NCBI GenBank assembly: GCA_012799935.1
Contig: JAAZKG010000130.1
Span: forward strand, 1-46,370
Length of the DNA: 46,370 nt
Direction: 5' to 3'
Source of the DNA: Erysipelotrichia bacterium
GTDB taxonomy: Bacteria > Bacillota_I > Bacilli_A > Erysipelotrichales > Erysipelotrichaceae
Program-made: the position numbers and the translations under genes
Shown here: piece after piece, positions 34,132-43,303 of the stretch
How the letters are laid out: the number at the start of each line of letters is the position of its first letter
Position numbering within the stretch: the first letter of the stretch is position 1
Notes under the pieces: generated by a model
Told to the model about the DNA's origin: nothing
Database searches by the model: none
Seen by the model: only the letters and a program-made list of their open reading frames with translations

Positions 34132-34365
34132 ATGTTAGATATTCTTATTATGTTTGTTGCGGTATTTATTATTCTATTAGTTCTTTTACAAAGTGGAAAA
34201 TCAGCTGGTGTTAGTGCTGCTTTCACTGGTGGAAGTGGTGGCTTAAACCTTTTTAGCAACATGAAAGAAAGAGGACCTGAAAAAGTCATCTCTACACTGA
34301 CTTTAATTTCAGCGGTCTTATTCTTTGTATTAGTAATTATTAAATTAATTGTTACCCAAAACTAA
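34132..34365 (+). CDS. secG: Protein translocase subunit SecG
   Basis: 77 residues, two membrane helices (ILIMFVAVFIILLVLLQSGK and TLTLISAVLFFVLVIIKLIV) around the conserved loop SGGLNLFSNMKERGPEK. It helps SecYE export proteins. First gene of the plus-strand secG-smpB-ppi cluster. Confidence 0.92.
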   Translation: MLDILIMFVAVFIILLVLLQSGKSAGVSAAFTGGSGGLNLFSNMKERGPEKVISTLTLISAVLFFVLVIIKLIVTQN

Positions 34366-34366
34366 A

Positions 34367-34392
34367 AAAGGACTAAGCAGTTCTTTTTTTAT
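34367..34392 (+). terminator. Partial terminator between secG and smpB
   Basis: GGACT and AGTTC (one G-U) pair around AAGC, flanked by A6 and T7; the smpB ribosome site AAAGGAG follows at once. Probably reduces, not abolishes, read-through. Confidence 0.55.
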
Positions 34393-34404
34393 CAAAGGAG
34401 TTTT

Positions 34405-34851
34405 ATGGAAAAAAACATAACAGTAAATAGAAAAGCACGACATGAATATTTTCTTGAAGAATTTTATGAAGCTGGGATTCAGTTAACTGGCACCGAAATA
34501 AAAAGTATTCGTCAAGGACGTGTTCAATTAAAAGATGCCTACATTGAATTTATTGGCAATGAGGCTTTTGTCGTTGAAATGCACATTTCTGCTTATGACC
34601 ATGGCAATATTTTCAATCATGAAGAAAAAAGAAAAAGAAGATTACTATTACACAAATATGAAATTAGAGCTCTAAAAAAAGCTGTGTCAATTAAAGGATA
34701 TACTATAATCCCAACAAGAATGTATATAAAAAAAGGACTATGTAAATTAGAAATTGCTCTAGCAAAAGGTAAAGCATTATATGATAAGCGTCAATCTCTT
34801 AAAGAAAGAGATCAGCAAAGAGAAATAGATAAAGCAATGAAAGTGAGATAA
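34405..34851 (+). CDS. smpB: tmRNA-binding protein SmpB
   Basis: 148 residues: ARHEYFLEEFYEAGIQLTGT, EIKSIRQGRVQLKDAYIEF, MHISAYDHGNIFNHEEKRKR and the C-terminal basic tail GKALYDKRQSLKERDQQREI. It carries tmRNA to stalled ribosomes, so it works with ssrA at 17207-17559. Immediately upstream of the cyclophilin gene with only two bases between. Confidence 0.96.
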   Translation: MEKNITVNRKARHEYFLEEFYEAGIQLTGTEIKSIRQGRVQLKDAYIEFIGNEAFVVEMHISAYDHGNIFNHEEKRKRRLLLHKYEIRALKKAVSIKGYTIIPTRMYIKKGLCKLEIALAKGKALYDKRQSLKERDQQREIDKAMKVR

Positions 34852-34853
34852 AT

Positions 34854-35324
34854 ATGATTATTATTGAAACAAGTGATGGAGGCATCATCAAATTACAATT
34901 AGATGAAAAAGCTGCTCCTATTACTGTCGCCAACTTCAGAAAACTGGTTAACCAAAATTTTTATGATGGCTTAATTTTTCATAGAGTTATTAAAGGATTT
35001 ATGATTCAAGGGGGAGACCCTACTGGTACAGGTATGGGTGGAAGCGACAAAAGAATTAAAGGTGAATTTTTAGCCAATGGCATTAATAATCCATTAAAAC
35101 ATTCTAGAGGAGTTATCTCTATGGCTAGAAGTCAGCATCCTGATAGTGCATCTTCACAATTCTTTATTATGCATCAAGACTCTCCACATTTAGATGGTTC
35201 TTATGCAGCTTTCGGTAAAGTTATTGAAGGCATTGAAGTAGTTGACAATATTGCAAACTGTAAAACTGACTGGCGAGATAAACCGATTGTCGAACAAAAA
35301 ATAAAAAGAATTTATGAAATTTAA
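34854..35324 (+). CDS. Cyclophilin-type peptidyl-prolyl isomerase
   Basis: 156 residues. Cyclophilin motifs FHRVIKGFMIQGGDPTGTG, SSQFFIMHQDSPHLDGSYAA and FGKVIEGIEVVDNI. No signal peptide, so cytoplasmic. Catalytic Arg in FHRVI and FxMQ-equivalent FIMHQ are present. Co-transcribed with smpB. Confidence 0.93.
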   Translation: MIIIETSDGGIIKLQLDEKAAPITVANFRKLVNQNFYDGLIFHRVIKGFMIQGGDPTGTGMGGSDKRIKGEFLANGINNPLKHSRGVISMARSQHPDSASSQFFIMHQDSPHLDGSYAAFGKVIEGIEVVDNIANCKTDWRDKPIVEQKIKRIYEI

Positions 35325-35350
35325 TGGATATGAAATTATCCATTTTTCTT
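35324..35350 (+). terminator. Terminator after the cyclophilin gene
   Basis: ATGGATA pairs with TATCCAT around TGAAAT, then TTTTTCTTT. It ends the secG cluster. Confidence 0.8.
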
Positions 35351-35354
35351 TCAA

Positions 35355-35383
35355 TTGTCAGATACTTATCTTTAGTGTATTAT
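35355..35383 (+). promoter_or_regulatory. Promoter of the E2-like gene
   Basis: TTGTCA (35355-35360), 17 bp, TATTAT (35378-35383), 27 bases before the ATG at 35410, which has GAGAGGTT. Confidence 0.6.
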
Positions 35384-35409
35384 GAAAACATATAAAATGA
35401 GAGGTTAAT

Positions 35410-36285
35410 ATGACAAGAAAAAGAAATAGAAAAGATCGAAGAGATGGTTATCTAGTAACTGAACATGATCCAATGCATATGATTATGCCATATATTTTAG
35501 GTGGCAGAGCCGATAATGAAGCTGTTTTAAATGATTACTTTGATATGACCAATATCATTGAGTACATAAAAAAGAAAAACGAAACAGCCCAATATAGGTA
35601 TACTTACTTCCATGTACTTTTAGCAGCAGTCGCAAAAACTTTTTATCTGCGCCCATTGATGAATCGTTTTACTATTGGTCATAAATTTTATGATAGAAAA
35701 GAGATTTCTTTCTCTTTTACTGCCAAAAACAAATTTGAAGATGATGCTGATGAATCATTAGTAATTATTAAAGTGGAGGATAATGATGAAAATATCTCTG
35801 AACAAATACACAACAAGATTTGCAAGGAAGTATATAAAATTAAAGGTGAAGGCATCCAAGATGACACTACAAATACTATTGAGTGGTTTACTAAGATTCC
35901 TCGTTGGTTACTGCGAATTGTGTTTAAATTATTATTTGTTTTAGATTATTATGATAAAATTCCAAAAGCTTTATTAGATGTTGATCCATATCGAACAAGT
36001 GCTTATGTATCAAATTTAGGCTCTATAAATTTAGAAGCGGAATATCATCATTTAGTTAACTGGAGCACAAATTCCATCTTTATATTATTTAATAAAGTAA
36101 AAAAAATTCCTTTCTTTAATGATGATGGAACTTACCAAATGAAAGATGCGATGAAGATTTCTTTTACAATTGATGAAAGAATTGCTGATGGTTTCTATTT
36201 CGTTAAAAGCATCGCTATCTTCAAACATCTTTTAGAAAATCCTGAGCTGTTAGATGCTCCTATTTCGACACCAATAGACTTATAA
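35410..36285 (+). CDS. E2/CAT-fold acyltransferase-like protein, catalytic His missing
   Basis: 291 residues with the fold of the catalytic domain of 2-oxo acid dehydrogenase E2 or chloramphenicol acetyltransferase: YFHVLLAAVAKTFYLRPLMN, EISFSFTAKNKF, SAYVSNLGSINLE and KISFTIDERIADGFYF. The active-site motif in active enzymes reads HxxxDG (DHRVIDG); here it is D255-ERIADG, with Glu in the His position. There is no lipoyl domain. So it may be a non-catalytic or altered-activity relative. No related E1 or E3 genes are nearby. Confidence 0.75.
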   Translation: MTRKRNRKDRRDGYLVTEHDPMHMIMPYILGGRADNEAVLNDYFDMTNIIEYIKKKNETAQYRYTYFHVLLAAVAKTFYLRPLMNRFTIGHKFYDRKEISFSFTAKNKFEDDADESLVIIKVEDNDENISEQIHNKICKEVYKIKGEGIQDDTTNTIEWFTKIPRWLLRIVFKLLFVLDYYDKIPKALLDVDPYRTSAYVSNLGSINLEAEYHHLVNWSTNSIFILFNKVKKIPFFNDDGTYQMKDAMKISFTIDERIADGFYFVKSIAIFKHLLENPELLDAPISTPIDL

Positions 36286-36295
36286 ATGTCAAGCA

Positions 36296-36332
36296 AAAAG
36301 ACTATCAGGGTCAAACTTGATAGTCTTTTTTA
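36296..36332. terminator. Bidirectional terminator between convergent genes
   Basis: AAAAAGACTATCA and TGATAGTCTTTTT are perfectly complementary around GGGTCAAACT. It serves the E2-like gene and the glycosyltransferase gene that meets it from the other side. Confidence 0.85.
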
Positions 36333-37193
36333 TTTAAAGATTGTACGTTTTATTTTTTTTAATCCTCGATAAACTAATGAAAAAGACATAGTTTTTAAAT
36401 ACTCAAGTATATATCCTTGTTTTATTTTGATATTCCAATAATGTTTTGAAGTTTTATTAATATACTTATAATCCCACGGTTTTCTTGGCCCTGAATAATG
36501 TAATATACAGATATCTGCTAAATCCTTTTCTTCAATAAAATTATCATTAGTTAATTGATAATTATATTTTTTTGGGTTTTCATATTTTACTTTAAATTGA
36601 TATAAATAATTTAAAATATCTTGATCAACATACATGACTTTATCTTTCATTCTATTACATACTTCTACTATTTCTTCTTCTGTAGTTTCCGCTCTTAACT
36701 TTGTTAAGTTAAATAGACTTACACCAGAATTAAAATATGTATGCTCTTGAGAAATCTTCATCGCTTGTTTTATTTTATGCACATCTTCTCTATCATGATT
36801 AACATCTGCACAAACAATGAGTAATTTTTCTTCGAAATCTTGATAATAAAATTCAGTTATATCATTAAGAATTATTATATCTGCATCTAACCATAATACC
36901 CTATCAACAGTTTTAGGCAACAAAAATTGTGCCAACAATCTATAAATGGCTTCTATACTAAAATGTAAATATATTGGCAAATCATCTAGCGAAGTCTTTT
37001 TTACATCTATTTCGATTAAATTGAAATTACATTTTTCTTTTAAATATTTTTTCAACCTTAATACATCTTTTTCCCTTAAAGAATGATTCATTAAATATAC
37101 CGTAACCATTTCTTTTACATTTAGCGATAAAGAAAGTAACATTGTTTGCACTTTATCTACATAAGTCTTGTTTACTGAAATAAGTATGTTCAT
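36330..37193 (-). CDS. GT8-family glycosyltransferase, copy 1
   Basis: 287 residues. DxD metal motif in RVLWLDADIIILNDI, YVDQDILNYLYQ, and the C-terminal HYSGPRKPWDYK typical of GT8 (LgtC-like) enzymes, which move hexose from a nucleotide sugar with retention of configuration. A basic C-terminal end (YRGLKKIKRTIFK) fits membrane attachment. Tandem paralogue of the next gene, 49 bp apart. Likely a wall or surface glycan role. Confidence 0.85.
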   Translation of the reverse strand: MNILISVNKTYVDKVQTMLLSLSLNVKEMVTVYLMNHSLREKDVLRLKKYLKEKCNFNLIEIDVKKTSLDDLPIYLHFSIEAIYRLLAQFLLPKTVDRVLWLDADIIILNDITEFYYQDFEEKLLIVCADVNHDREDVHKIKQAMKISQEHTYFNSGVSLFNLTKLRAETTEEEIVEVCNRMKDKVMYVDQDILNYLYQFKVKYENPKKYNYQLTNDNFIEEKDLADICILHYSGPRKPWDYKYINKTSKHYWNIKIKQGYILEYLKTMSFSLVYRGLKKIKRTIFK

Positions 37194-37242
37194 ATTTTTT
37201 TTTACCTTTATATTTTATTGCAAGTGATTATAACACAATTAA

Positions 37243-38118
37243 TCATGTTCTTGCTTGTTTTAAATATATTCTTTTAACTTTCATAAATATTTTATAAACT
37301 GCTGCGATAGTTATTATTTTAAAATATTCTATACCACAACCTTGCTTTATTTTAATATTCCAATAATATTTTGAAGTTTTATTAAATTGTTTGTAGTCCC
37401 AAGGTTTGTTTGGCCCTGAATAATGAAGAATATGAATATCTTCTAAATCCTTTTTTTCAATTAAAGGATCATTAGTTAATTGATAATTATATTTCTTTGG
37501 GTTTTCATATTTTACTTTACATTGATATAGATAATTTAAAATATCTTGGTCCATAAAAACAACTTTAGATTTAAGTTTTTGACATGTATTTAAAATCTCT
37601 TGTTTAGTAGTTTCTTTTCTCAATTTTTCTAAATTAAATAAAATTATTCCTGCATTAAAATAAAGATGATTTTGTGATATTCCAATTTCTTTTTTAACAT
37701 TTAATATATCTTGCCTATTATGATTAACATCTGCACAAGCAATAAGTAATTGTTCATCAAAATCTTGATTATAAAAATCAGTTATGTCTTTAAATATGAT
37801 AACATCTGCATCCAACCATAAAATTCTATCAACCGTATCTGGCAATAAAAATTGCGCCAGCAAACGATAGTAAGTTTCTATGCTTAAATGAAGATACACA
37901 GGAAAACTATCTAATGCTGTTTTTTTTACATCTATTTCAATTAGATTAAAATTACATTTTTCTTTTAAATATTCTTTTAAACTTATTACATCTTGCCCAT
38001 CTAAAGAATGATTCATTAAATATACCGTAACATTTGAGTTTGTGAATAATGATAAAGAGAATAATGCTGTTTTTATTTGGTTTAAATATTTATTATTTAC
38101 AGAAATTAGTATGTTCAT
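37243..38118 (-). CDS. GT8-family glycosyltransferase, copy 2
   Basis: 291 residues, very similar to its neighbour over the whole length: shared KEYLKEKCNFNLIEIDVKK, RILWLDADVIIFKDI (DxD), FMDQDILNYLYQ and HYSGPNKPWDYK. The C-terminus is again basic. It precedes copy 1 in transcription. The high internal likeness suggests recent duplication with possible divergence of acceptor use. Confidence 0.85.
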   Translation of the reverse strand: MNILISVNNKYLNQIKTALFSLSLFTNSNVTVYLMNHSLDGQDVISLKEYLKEKCNFNLIEIDVKKTALDSFPVYLHLSIETYYRLLAQFLLPDTVDRILWLDADVIIFKDITDFYNQDFDEQLLIACADVNHNRQDILNVKKEIGISQNHLYFNAGIILFNLEKLRKETTKQEILNTCQKLKSKVVFMDQDILNYLYQCKVKYENPKKYNYQLTNDPLIEKKDLEDIHILHYSGPNKPWDYKQFNKTSKYYWNIKIKQGCGIEYFKIITIAAVYKIFMKVKRIYLKQART

Positions 38119-38242
38119 TTATATTTCCCCTCATTTACCGCTTTCATTTTACTATATATTAAATTAACAATACATTCGTTTTTTAGTTTTTTTATAGAAT
38201 ATACCCTAAAAAATATTAAAAAATTATAACTAGTTATTCTCA

Positions 38243-38290
38243 CAAAAAAGACTACCCATCTTTCTAAACAAGTAGGTGGATAGTCTATAA
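38243..38290 (-). terminator. Terminator after the ABC operon
   Basis: On the minus strand GACTATCCA pairs with TGGGTAGTC (one G-U) across a loop, followed by TTTTTT. It lies just past the permease stop. Confidence 0.7.
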
Positions 38291-38295
38291 CTTTT

Positions 38296-39201
38296 CTAAA
38301 TATCTTTTTTCTTAATTATCACAAATGACAAAATATAGCTTACTAAAGCCAGCAATGAATAAAATATCATTACAACTGTTGTTGATAAATAGTTATTAGC
38401 TAACAGAATTCTTCCGCCCCATTCTTGACGTATTACATCTGGATCCAACCTATAATCAGTAAACAAATTGGTTAAATAACCTATAAGTCTATTTGGTTTA
38501 ATAGGGCTTACTAAATCAACAAAAAATTTGAAAATTAAGCCAAAATGATAGTTCAAATCCACATAGTTCAATATAGTTGGAGTTGAACCTTCTCTAACCT
38601 GTGTCATAACTCTTTGAAGTGGTAAAAACCCAAGTGCAATTACTACTATTGTTAACAGTGGTAACATCGCACTAATTTTTCTTTTAAAGATACAGCTTAA
38701 AAAAGTTGATACTGCGGTGAAAAACAAGATAATCACAACACCATATAAGAAATATGCTGGTAAATAAGATACCATTTCTTTAATAATATTCCCATCAATA
38801 GCACCAGCAATAATTACTGTTGAAAAATATGATAACAATGATATGACCAACAATATAACTTCTCCTACTATAACTCCAAGTATTTTACCTGCTAAAATCT
38901 GAGTTCTTGAATTTGGTTTGGCAGCTAAAAGTTTAAATGTGCCCTCATGTACTTCACTGGCAATAAGCCCTGTTGCATTGGAAATTGTTGATACCATTAA
39001 TAAGAAACCAGTAATAACAAAATATACTAATAAATGCTGTAGCATAAGCACATTTTCTAAAACAACTTGATAAGCACCAATAGTGTTAGTTTTATTAGTA
39101 GAAACAACTATTACTCCTACTGTAACGCTAATTAAAATACTTACAATTAAACTCACTTTTTTTATTGTTGTTTCTAAAGTTCTTGAAAATATATGTTTCA
39201 T
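38296..39201 (-). CDS. ABC-2 type transporter permease
   Basis: 301 residues, six hydrophobic segments, with the ABC-2 feature LIASEVHEGTFKLLAAKPNS (RTQILAGK follows) between the first membrane spans. ABC-2 permeases mostly export drugs, glycolipids or peptides. Its ATG overlaps the ATPase stop by four bases. Third gene of the operon. Confidence 0.85.
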   Translation of the reverse strand: MKHIFSRTLETTIKKVSLIVSILISVTVGVIVVSTNKTNTIGAYQVVLENVLMLQHLLVYFVITGFLLMVSTISNATGLIASEVHEGTFKLLAAKPNSRTQILAGKILGVIVGEVILLVISLLSYFSTVIIAGAIDGNIIKEMVSYLPAYFLYGVVIILFFTAVSTFLSCIFKRKISAMLPLLTIVVIALGFLPLQRVMTQVREGSTPTILNYVDLNYHFGLIFKFFVDLVSPIKPNRLIGYLTNLFTDYRLDPDVIRQEWGGRILLANNYLSTTVVMIFYSLLALVSYILSFVIIKKKDI

Positions 39202-40118
39202 TTATTTTCTCCTTCAAGCGCTTGCTTATACAATAAATCTAATGATAATACTTCTTCGTGTAAAACATTCAAAATTAAATCATTTTCAAAAATTACTTTA
39301 ACAACTTCTTTTTTCAAAATACTAACATCACTAGTCATGATTCTGATTGAATCTTTTGACTTTTCAACATCATATTTGTTTTCTAGTTTTTCAAGTAATA
39401 AGTCATTATTGTTACAACTTACAACTAGGATACCCTGTTTAAATTTTTCTTGAGCAGTAACAATATCTTCATCCATTATTAGTTTGCCATGGTTAATCAT
39501 AACAACATGATCAATAACAGTTTCTAGTTCAGTAAGAACATGCGAACTAATTAAAACTGTTAATTTTCTTTCTTGAACCATTTTTCTTACAGTGTCTAGT
39601 ATTTCCATTCTACTGCTTGGGTCTAAGTTAGCGGTTGGTTCATCCAATAACAGAATCTGAGGGTCATGAATCATGGCTTGAGCTAATGAAACTTTCTTTT
39701 TCATACCTGTAGAAAATTTAGAAACTTTCTTATAAGCATGTTCAACTAAATCATATTGTTTAATTAAACTCATCGCTTTTTCCATCGCCTCTTCATTAGA
39801 TAATCCGCCTAAAGTTCCCATATACCATAAGTATTCGACACAACTCATATCATCATAGAAACTAGTGAATTCTGGTGAATAACCTAAAATTTTCAAGGCT
39901 TGTTCACTACCCAACTGATGACCCATTACATTTCCTGTCCCTTCAGTTGGCTGTAAAGATCCCATTATCATTGCCATAGTGGTAGATTTACCAGCACCAT
40001 TTGGCCCTACAATTCCATATACCTTTCCTGGAAGCAGTTGAAGACTAAAATTGTCTACCGCTGTAAACTTACCAAATCTTTTGGTCAAGTTATTTAATTC
40101 AATACAATATTCACTCAT
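39198..40118 (-). CDS. ABC transporter ATPase
   Basis: 306 residues. Walker A GPNGAGKST, Q-loop YSPEFTSFYDDM, signature KFSTGMKKKVSLAQA (C-loop STGMK variant of LSGGQ), Walker B ILLLDEPTANLDPSS, H-loop VLISSHVLTE. The C-terminal 80 residues match drug/antimicrobial-peptide exporter ATPases of this size. One base is shared with the upstream propeller gene. Confidence 0.92.
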   Translation of the reverse strand: MSEYCIELNNLTKRFGKFTAVDNFSLQLLPGKVYGIVGPNGAGKSTTMAMIMGSLQPTEGTGNVMGHQLGSEQALKILGYSPEFTSFYDDMSCVEYLWYMGTLGGLSNEEAMEKAMSLIKQYDLVEHAYKKVSKFSTGMKKKVSLAQAMIHDPQILLLDEPTANLDPSSRMEILDTVRKMVQERKLTVLISSHVLTELETVIDHVVMINHGKLIMDEDIVTAQEKFKQGILVVSCNNNDLLLEKLENKYDVEKSKDSIRIMTSDVSILKKEVVKVIFENDLILNVLHEEVLSLDLLYKQALEGENK

Positions 40119-43100
40119 TATTTTAGTCCCCCCTTACTTTTCCTTTTAACATATGTTTTTCTATAAAGGTTTAATGTAAAGCCAATAATAATTGCTATAG
40201 CAGCAAGCCCAACAATATACCCTCTATTGCTTTTTTGTCTCGATACTATAACTTCAAAACTAGCTTTTGCACTTTTTCCTTGACCATCATTTAATTCCAA
40301 AGTAATTATATGTTTTCCTTCAGTCAACTTTAAATCATATTGCTTCTCTTGAGTTACTGTGATTAAGGTATTGTTGTCATAAATTGCAGTAACTGCATAA
40401 GGAAGTTGTGTGACCCATTCTATGTGGATAATGTGTTCATCTATATATTCATCAAATTTAGTAGTAATTTCAAATGATTCTCCAATATCAAGAGTATAAA
40501 CTTCACCTTCAGCATTGCTGGCAATAATCATATTATCATTAATAAGAACAAATTTATCTGCTATTAATTTATAATTGGCAATATCTTTAAACTCCTCTAA
40601 ATCAATTAGCATCATGACTTGAGCCCCTTTGATGAAAATATATTTATCAGTATTATCAACATCATAATAATTTTCAGGCCAATCTTTTAGTGATAATCTA
40701 GACTCTTCTAAAAGTTCAAAATTACTTGCATCATAAACCATTAATGAATTTATTTGTTCCCATGTTTCTGGATCATTATAAAATTTCAATATCGCAAAAT
40801 CATTTAATCCATCACCACTGAAATCTTTAACTGCTATTAATCCAGTATCAGGCATTTTTTCCACAATAAATGGAACAATGTATTCTGGATGATAACCATA
40901 ATCTTCTTTTATCTCTATATTGTTATATTCATATCTGTTAATCCAAGTTAAATCTTCTCCAGTTTTACCATCAACAATAACATAAGTTCCCCAATAATAA
41001 GTTGCATGATAAATCTCATTATAACCATCATTATTTAAGTCAATATCTAACAAACTGAAAGATTCATAATCCTTTACTCCATCAGTACATAACGAGTACA
41101 TTTTCTTTAGTGTCTTACCATCATGAACATCGAATATTTGGTTCCCTTGAGCATTTTTGTTAATTAAGACAAACTCTTTGATTCCATCATTATTGATATC
41201 ATCAAAAACAGTACCATAAGTCATGTTCATATATTCCTTTTTTAAAGAAAGTGAAGCACTTTGCTTTTTATATTCAACATTGTAAGTAGAATATATCTTT
41301 GAAATCCATAATTCAACCTTTGAATCACTGATTGAAATATAGTCAACAAAACCATCTTTATTAATGTCGCCGACTTCATAAGAATAACCTTTTGTATCAT
41401 AATTGTTGTTAATTGACCCTTTTATAGACCAGCTGTTTGAAGCAACAATTCCTTCAGGAATTAATAACTCTTTTTTCTTATCACCGTTTAAATCTTTTAT
41501 AAGTTCAACTTCTTTTGATGAAGAATAAACTTTGTATTTTCTTCCTTTTTCATCATAGCCATCGTATAAGAAGATTTTTTTGTTAGCTAATACTTTTCCA
41601 TCAGTTCCATTAATAATGATGAAATTGCTGTATTTTGGCTCATCCTTGTCGTTATAACTAACTACGATTCCAATGACATCCTCAACACCATCCATGTTAA
41701 AATCATCATATTTTAATAATTCAAAGCCATGATTTTTTTCTTTAATATCTAAATCATAAGACCAAATCATAGTTTCCATATCAACTTGATATTTTTCAAT
41801 ACGATTAGTTTTTCCATTTACTTTGTAAGACAAGATAATATAATCATCTCTAATTAATTCTAAATTAGCAAAAACACTATCATATAAATAAGTTATTGAA
41901 CCAAAGTTCTTATTCATACTAATTGCACCTGTTGAAAATATCTCTAGAAGATATCCGTTGTTTTCATCGTATTTTAAACTATATTTGCTAGTTGATTGTA
42001 AAGCATCAATAGTTATATCTTTTTGCAATAGTTGATTTCCTTGATAATCAAAGACATTTACTCTTAGCCTTTTCTCTTCAGAAGCAAAAACTGTTGTTAC
42101 AACATCTTTTACTTCTCCATCTACTTCATACTTTGCAAAGACTGCCTTACTATATTTGATTGCTGCTACATTTCCTCCAAAAAATACAATGCTACTATCT
42201 TCTTTATTGAAAAGAGCATACATTGAAGGATAAGGGCCATATAAATCTTGAGCTAGCGCTTCGTCATCTAAAAAATAACAAGAAATAAGCAGATGTGTTT
42301 TACTATCATCTATTACTTTATATCCTCTAAATTGTCCTTTAAAAATACCTACTGGATCGTATACTGGTTTATTATTAGCCCATCCATAACTATCTGAGAT
42401 AATATTTATAAAGTCTTCCTCTAAAATTAATCCAATCGGCATATTTTCAAAACTATTATTTTCAAAATCATAAAAATATATGTAGCCATCTTCACTTAAG
42501 ACATATAATTGATTGCCATCATAATAAATGTCAAATAAACTCATCTGAGCATCAAATGAATACTCTTTATTGTATCTTAATGTCACATGGTGTTTGTTGG
42601 TTATTGTCTGTATTTCAATCAGTTCACCTGTTTCAAAGTCAACAATTCCAAATTGTCCTAATTGATCAATGAAGTAGACTTTACCATTAACGACCTCATA
42701 ATCCCAGATGTTATCTTTATTTTCATATTCATAAATTACTGAACAATCTTGAGGATTAAGATTTATAAGTTTGTAATCATATAAAACCATCACTTTATCT
42801 TCAACATAACGCATATCGTAGATATAAGAATTGCTTTTGATATTACCCAAATTTTCATTTGATTCTAAATGTGTAAACCTTGTTGAAGAAATTACACTAC
42901 CGTCTTTAGAACTGACCACAAATAACTGGTCATTAAATTGTGCTACTTCTTCAAACACTAAAAAATCATTGTTTCCATCTTTATCGACATCATTAATAAT
43001 GATGAGTTTTAAAACTGGAAACTCTGTTTGAAAATGAATTTTTCCATTTTCGTTAATAATGTCTATTCCATTAACACCGTAATAGACTTTTGAAGTCAAT

Positions 43101-43243
43101 CCGTTGTAGATCATTTCATAACTCACGCCTACATTATCGATTTGTCCTTCGCTTCCTAACTTTTCGATACTTTTCGCATTTAAAAAATAAATGTTAGATA
43201 AAATAATCAAAGCTGTTAGGATAATAGAAAACAGTTTTTTCAT
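40118..43243 (-). CDS. Large secreted FG-GAP-like propeller protein with C-terminal anchor
   Basis: 1041 residues. Signal peptide MKKLFSIILTALIILSNIYF (NAKS cleavage area). The body has many Ca-binding-like DxNxDG loops: DVDKDGNND, DFNMDGVED, DLNGDKKKE, DINKDGFVD, DINNDGIKE, DLNNDGYNE and DFSGDGLND, i.e. FG-GAP/VCBS beta-propeller repeats, with PQQ-like segments (VYFIDQLGQFGIVDFETGEL) in the first third. Then an Ig-like stretch (LTEGKHIITLELNDGQG) and a membrane helix (YIVGLAAIAIIIGFTLNLYR) with a basic tail. Topology: outside domain, short inside tail. It is translationally coupled to the ATPase gene, so it is probably a partner or substrate receptor of that exporter. Specific function unknown. 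Confidence 0.8.
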   Translation of the reverse strand: MKKLFSIILTALIILSNIYFLNAKSIEKLGSEGQIDNVGVSYEMIYNGLTSKVYYGVNGIDIINENGKIHFQTEFPVLKLIIINDVDKDGNNDFLVFEEVAQFNDQLFVVSSKDGSVISSTRFTHLESNENLGNIKSNSYIYDMRYVEDKVMVLYDYKLINLNPQDCSVIYEYENKDNIWDYEVVNGKVYFIDQLGQFGIVDFETGELIEIQTITNKHHVTLRYNKEYSFDAQMSLFDIYYDGNQLYVLSEDGYIYFYDFENNSFENMPIGLILEEDFINIISDSYGWANNKPVYDPVGIFKGQFRGYKVIDDSKTHLLISCYFLDDEALAQDLYGPYPSMYALFNKEDSSIVFFGGNVAAIKYSKAVFAKYEVDGEVKDVVTTVFASEEKRLRVNVFDYQGNQLLQKDITIDALQSTSKYSLKYDENNGYLLEIFSTGAISMNKNFGSITYLYDSVFANLELIRDDYIILSYKVNGKTNRIEKYQVDMETMIWSYDLDIKEKNHGFELLKYDDFNMDGVEDVIGIVVSYNDKDEPKYSNFIIINGTDGKVLANKKIFLYDGYDEKGRKYKVYSSSKEVELIKDLNGDKKKELLIPEGIVASNSWSIKGSINNNYDTKGYSYEVGDINKDGFVDYISISDSKVELWISKIYSTYNVEYKKQSASLSLKKEYMNMTYGTVFDDINNDGIKEFVLINKNAQGNQIFDVHDGKTLKKMYSLCTDGVKDYESFSLLDIDLNNDGYNEIYHATYYWGTYVIVDGKTGEDLTWINRYEYNNIEIKEDYGYHPEYIVPFIVEKMPDTGLIAVKDFSGDGLNDFAILKFYNDPETWEQINSLMVYDASNFELLEESRLSLKDWPENYYDVDNTDKYIFIKGAQVMMLIDLEEFKDIANYKLIADKFVLINDNMIIASNAEGEVYTLDIGESFEITTKFDEYIDEHIIHIEWVTQLPYAVTAIYDNNTLITVTQEKQYDLKLTEGKHIITLELNDGQGKSAKASFEVIVSRQKSNRGYIVGLAAIAIIIGFTLNLYRKTYVKRKSKGGLK

Positions 43244-43303
43244 AACTACCTCCTGTTTTATATACTTCTATAATGCACCTTTGCGTTATAGTTGTAAACT
43301 CAT

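Noticed and set aside
34074-34289. Minus-strand frame over secG
   Set aside because: Antisense to a clear secG; no supporting features.
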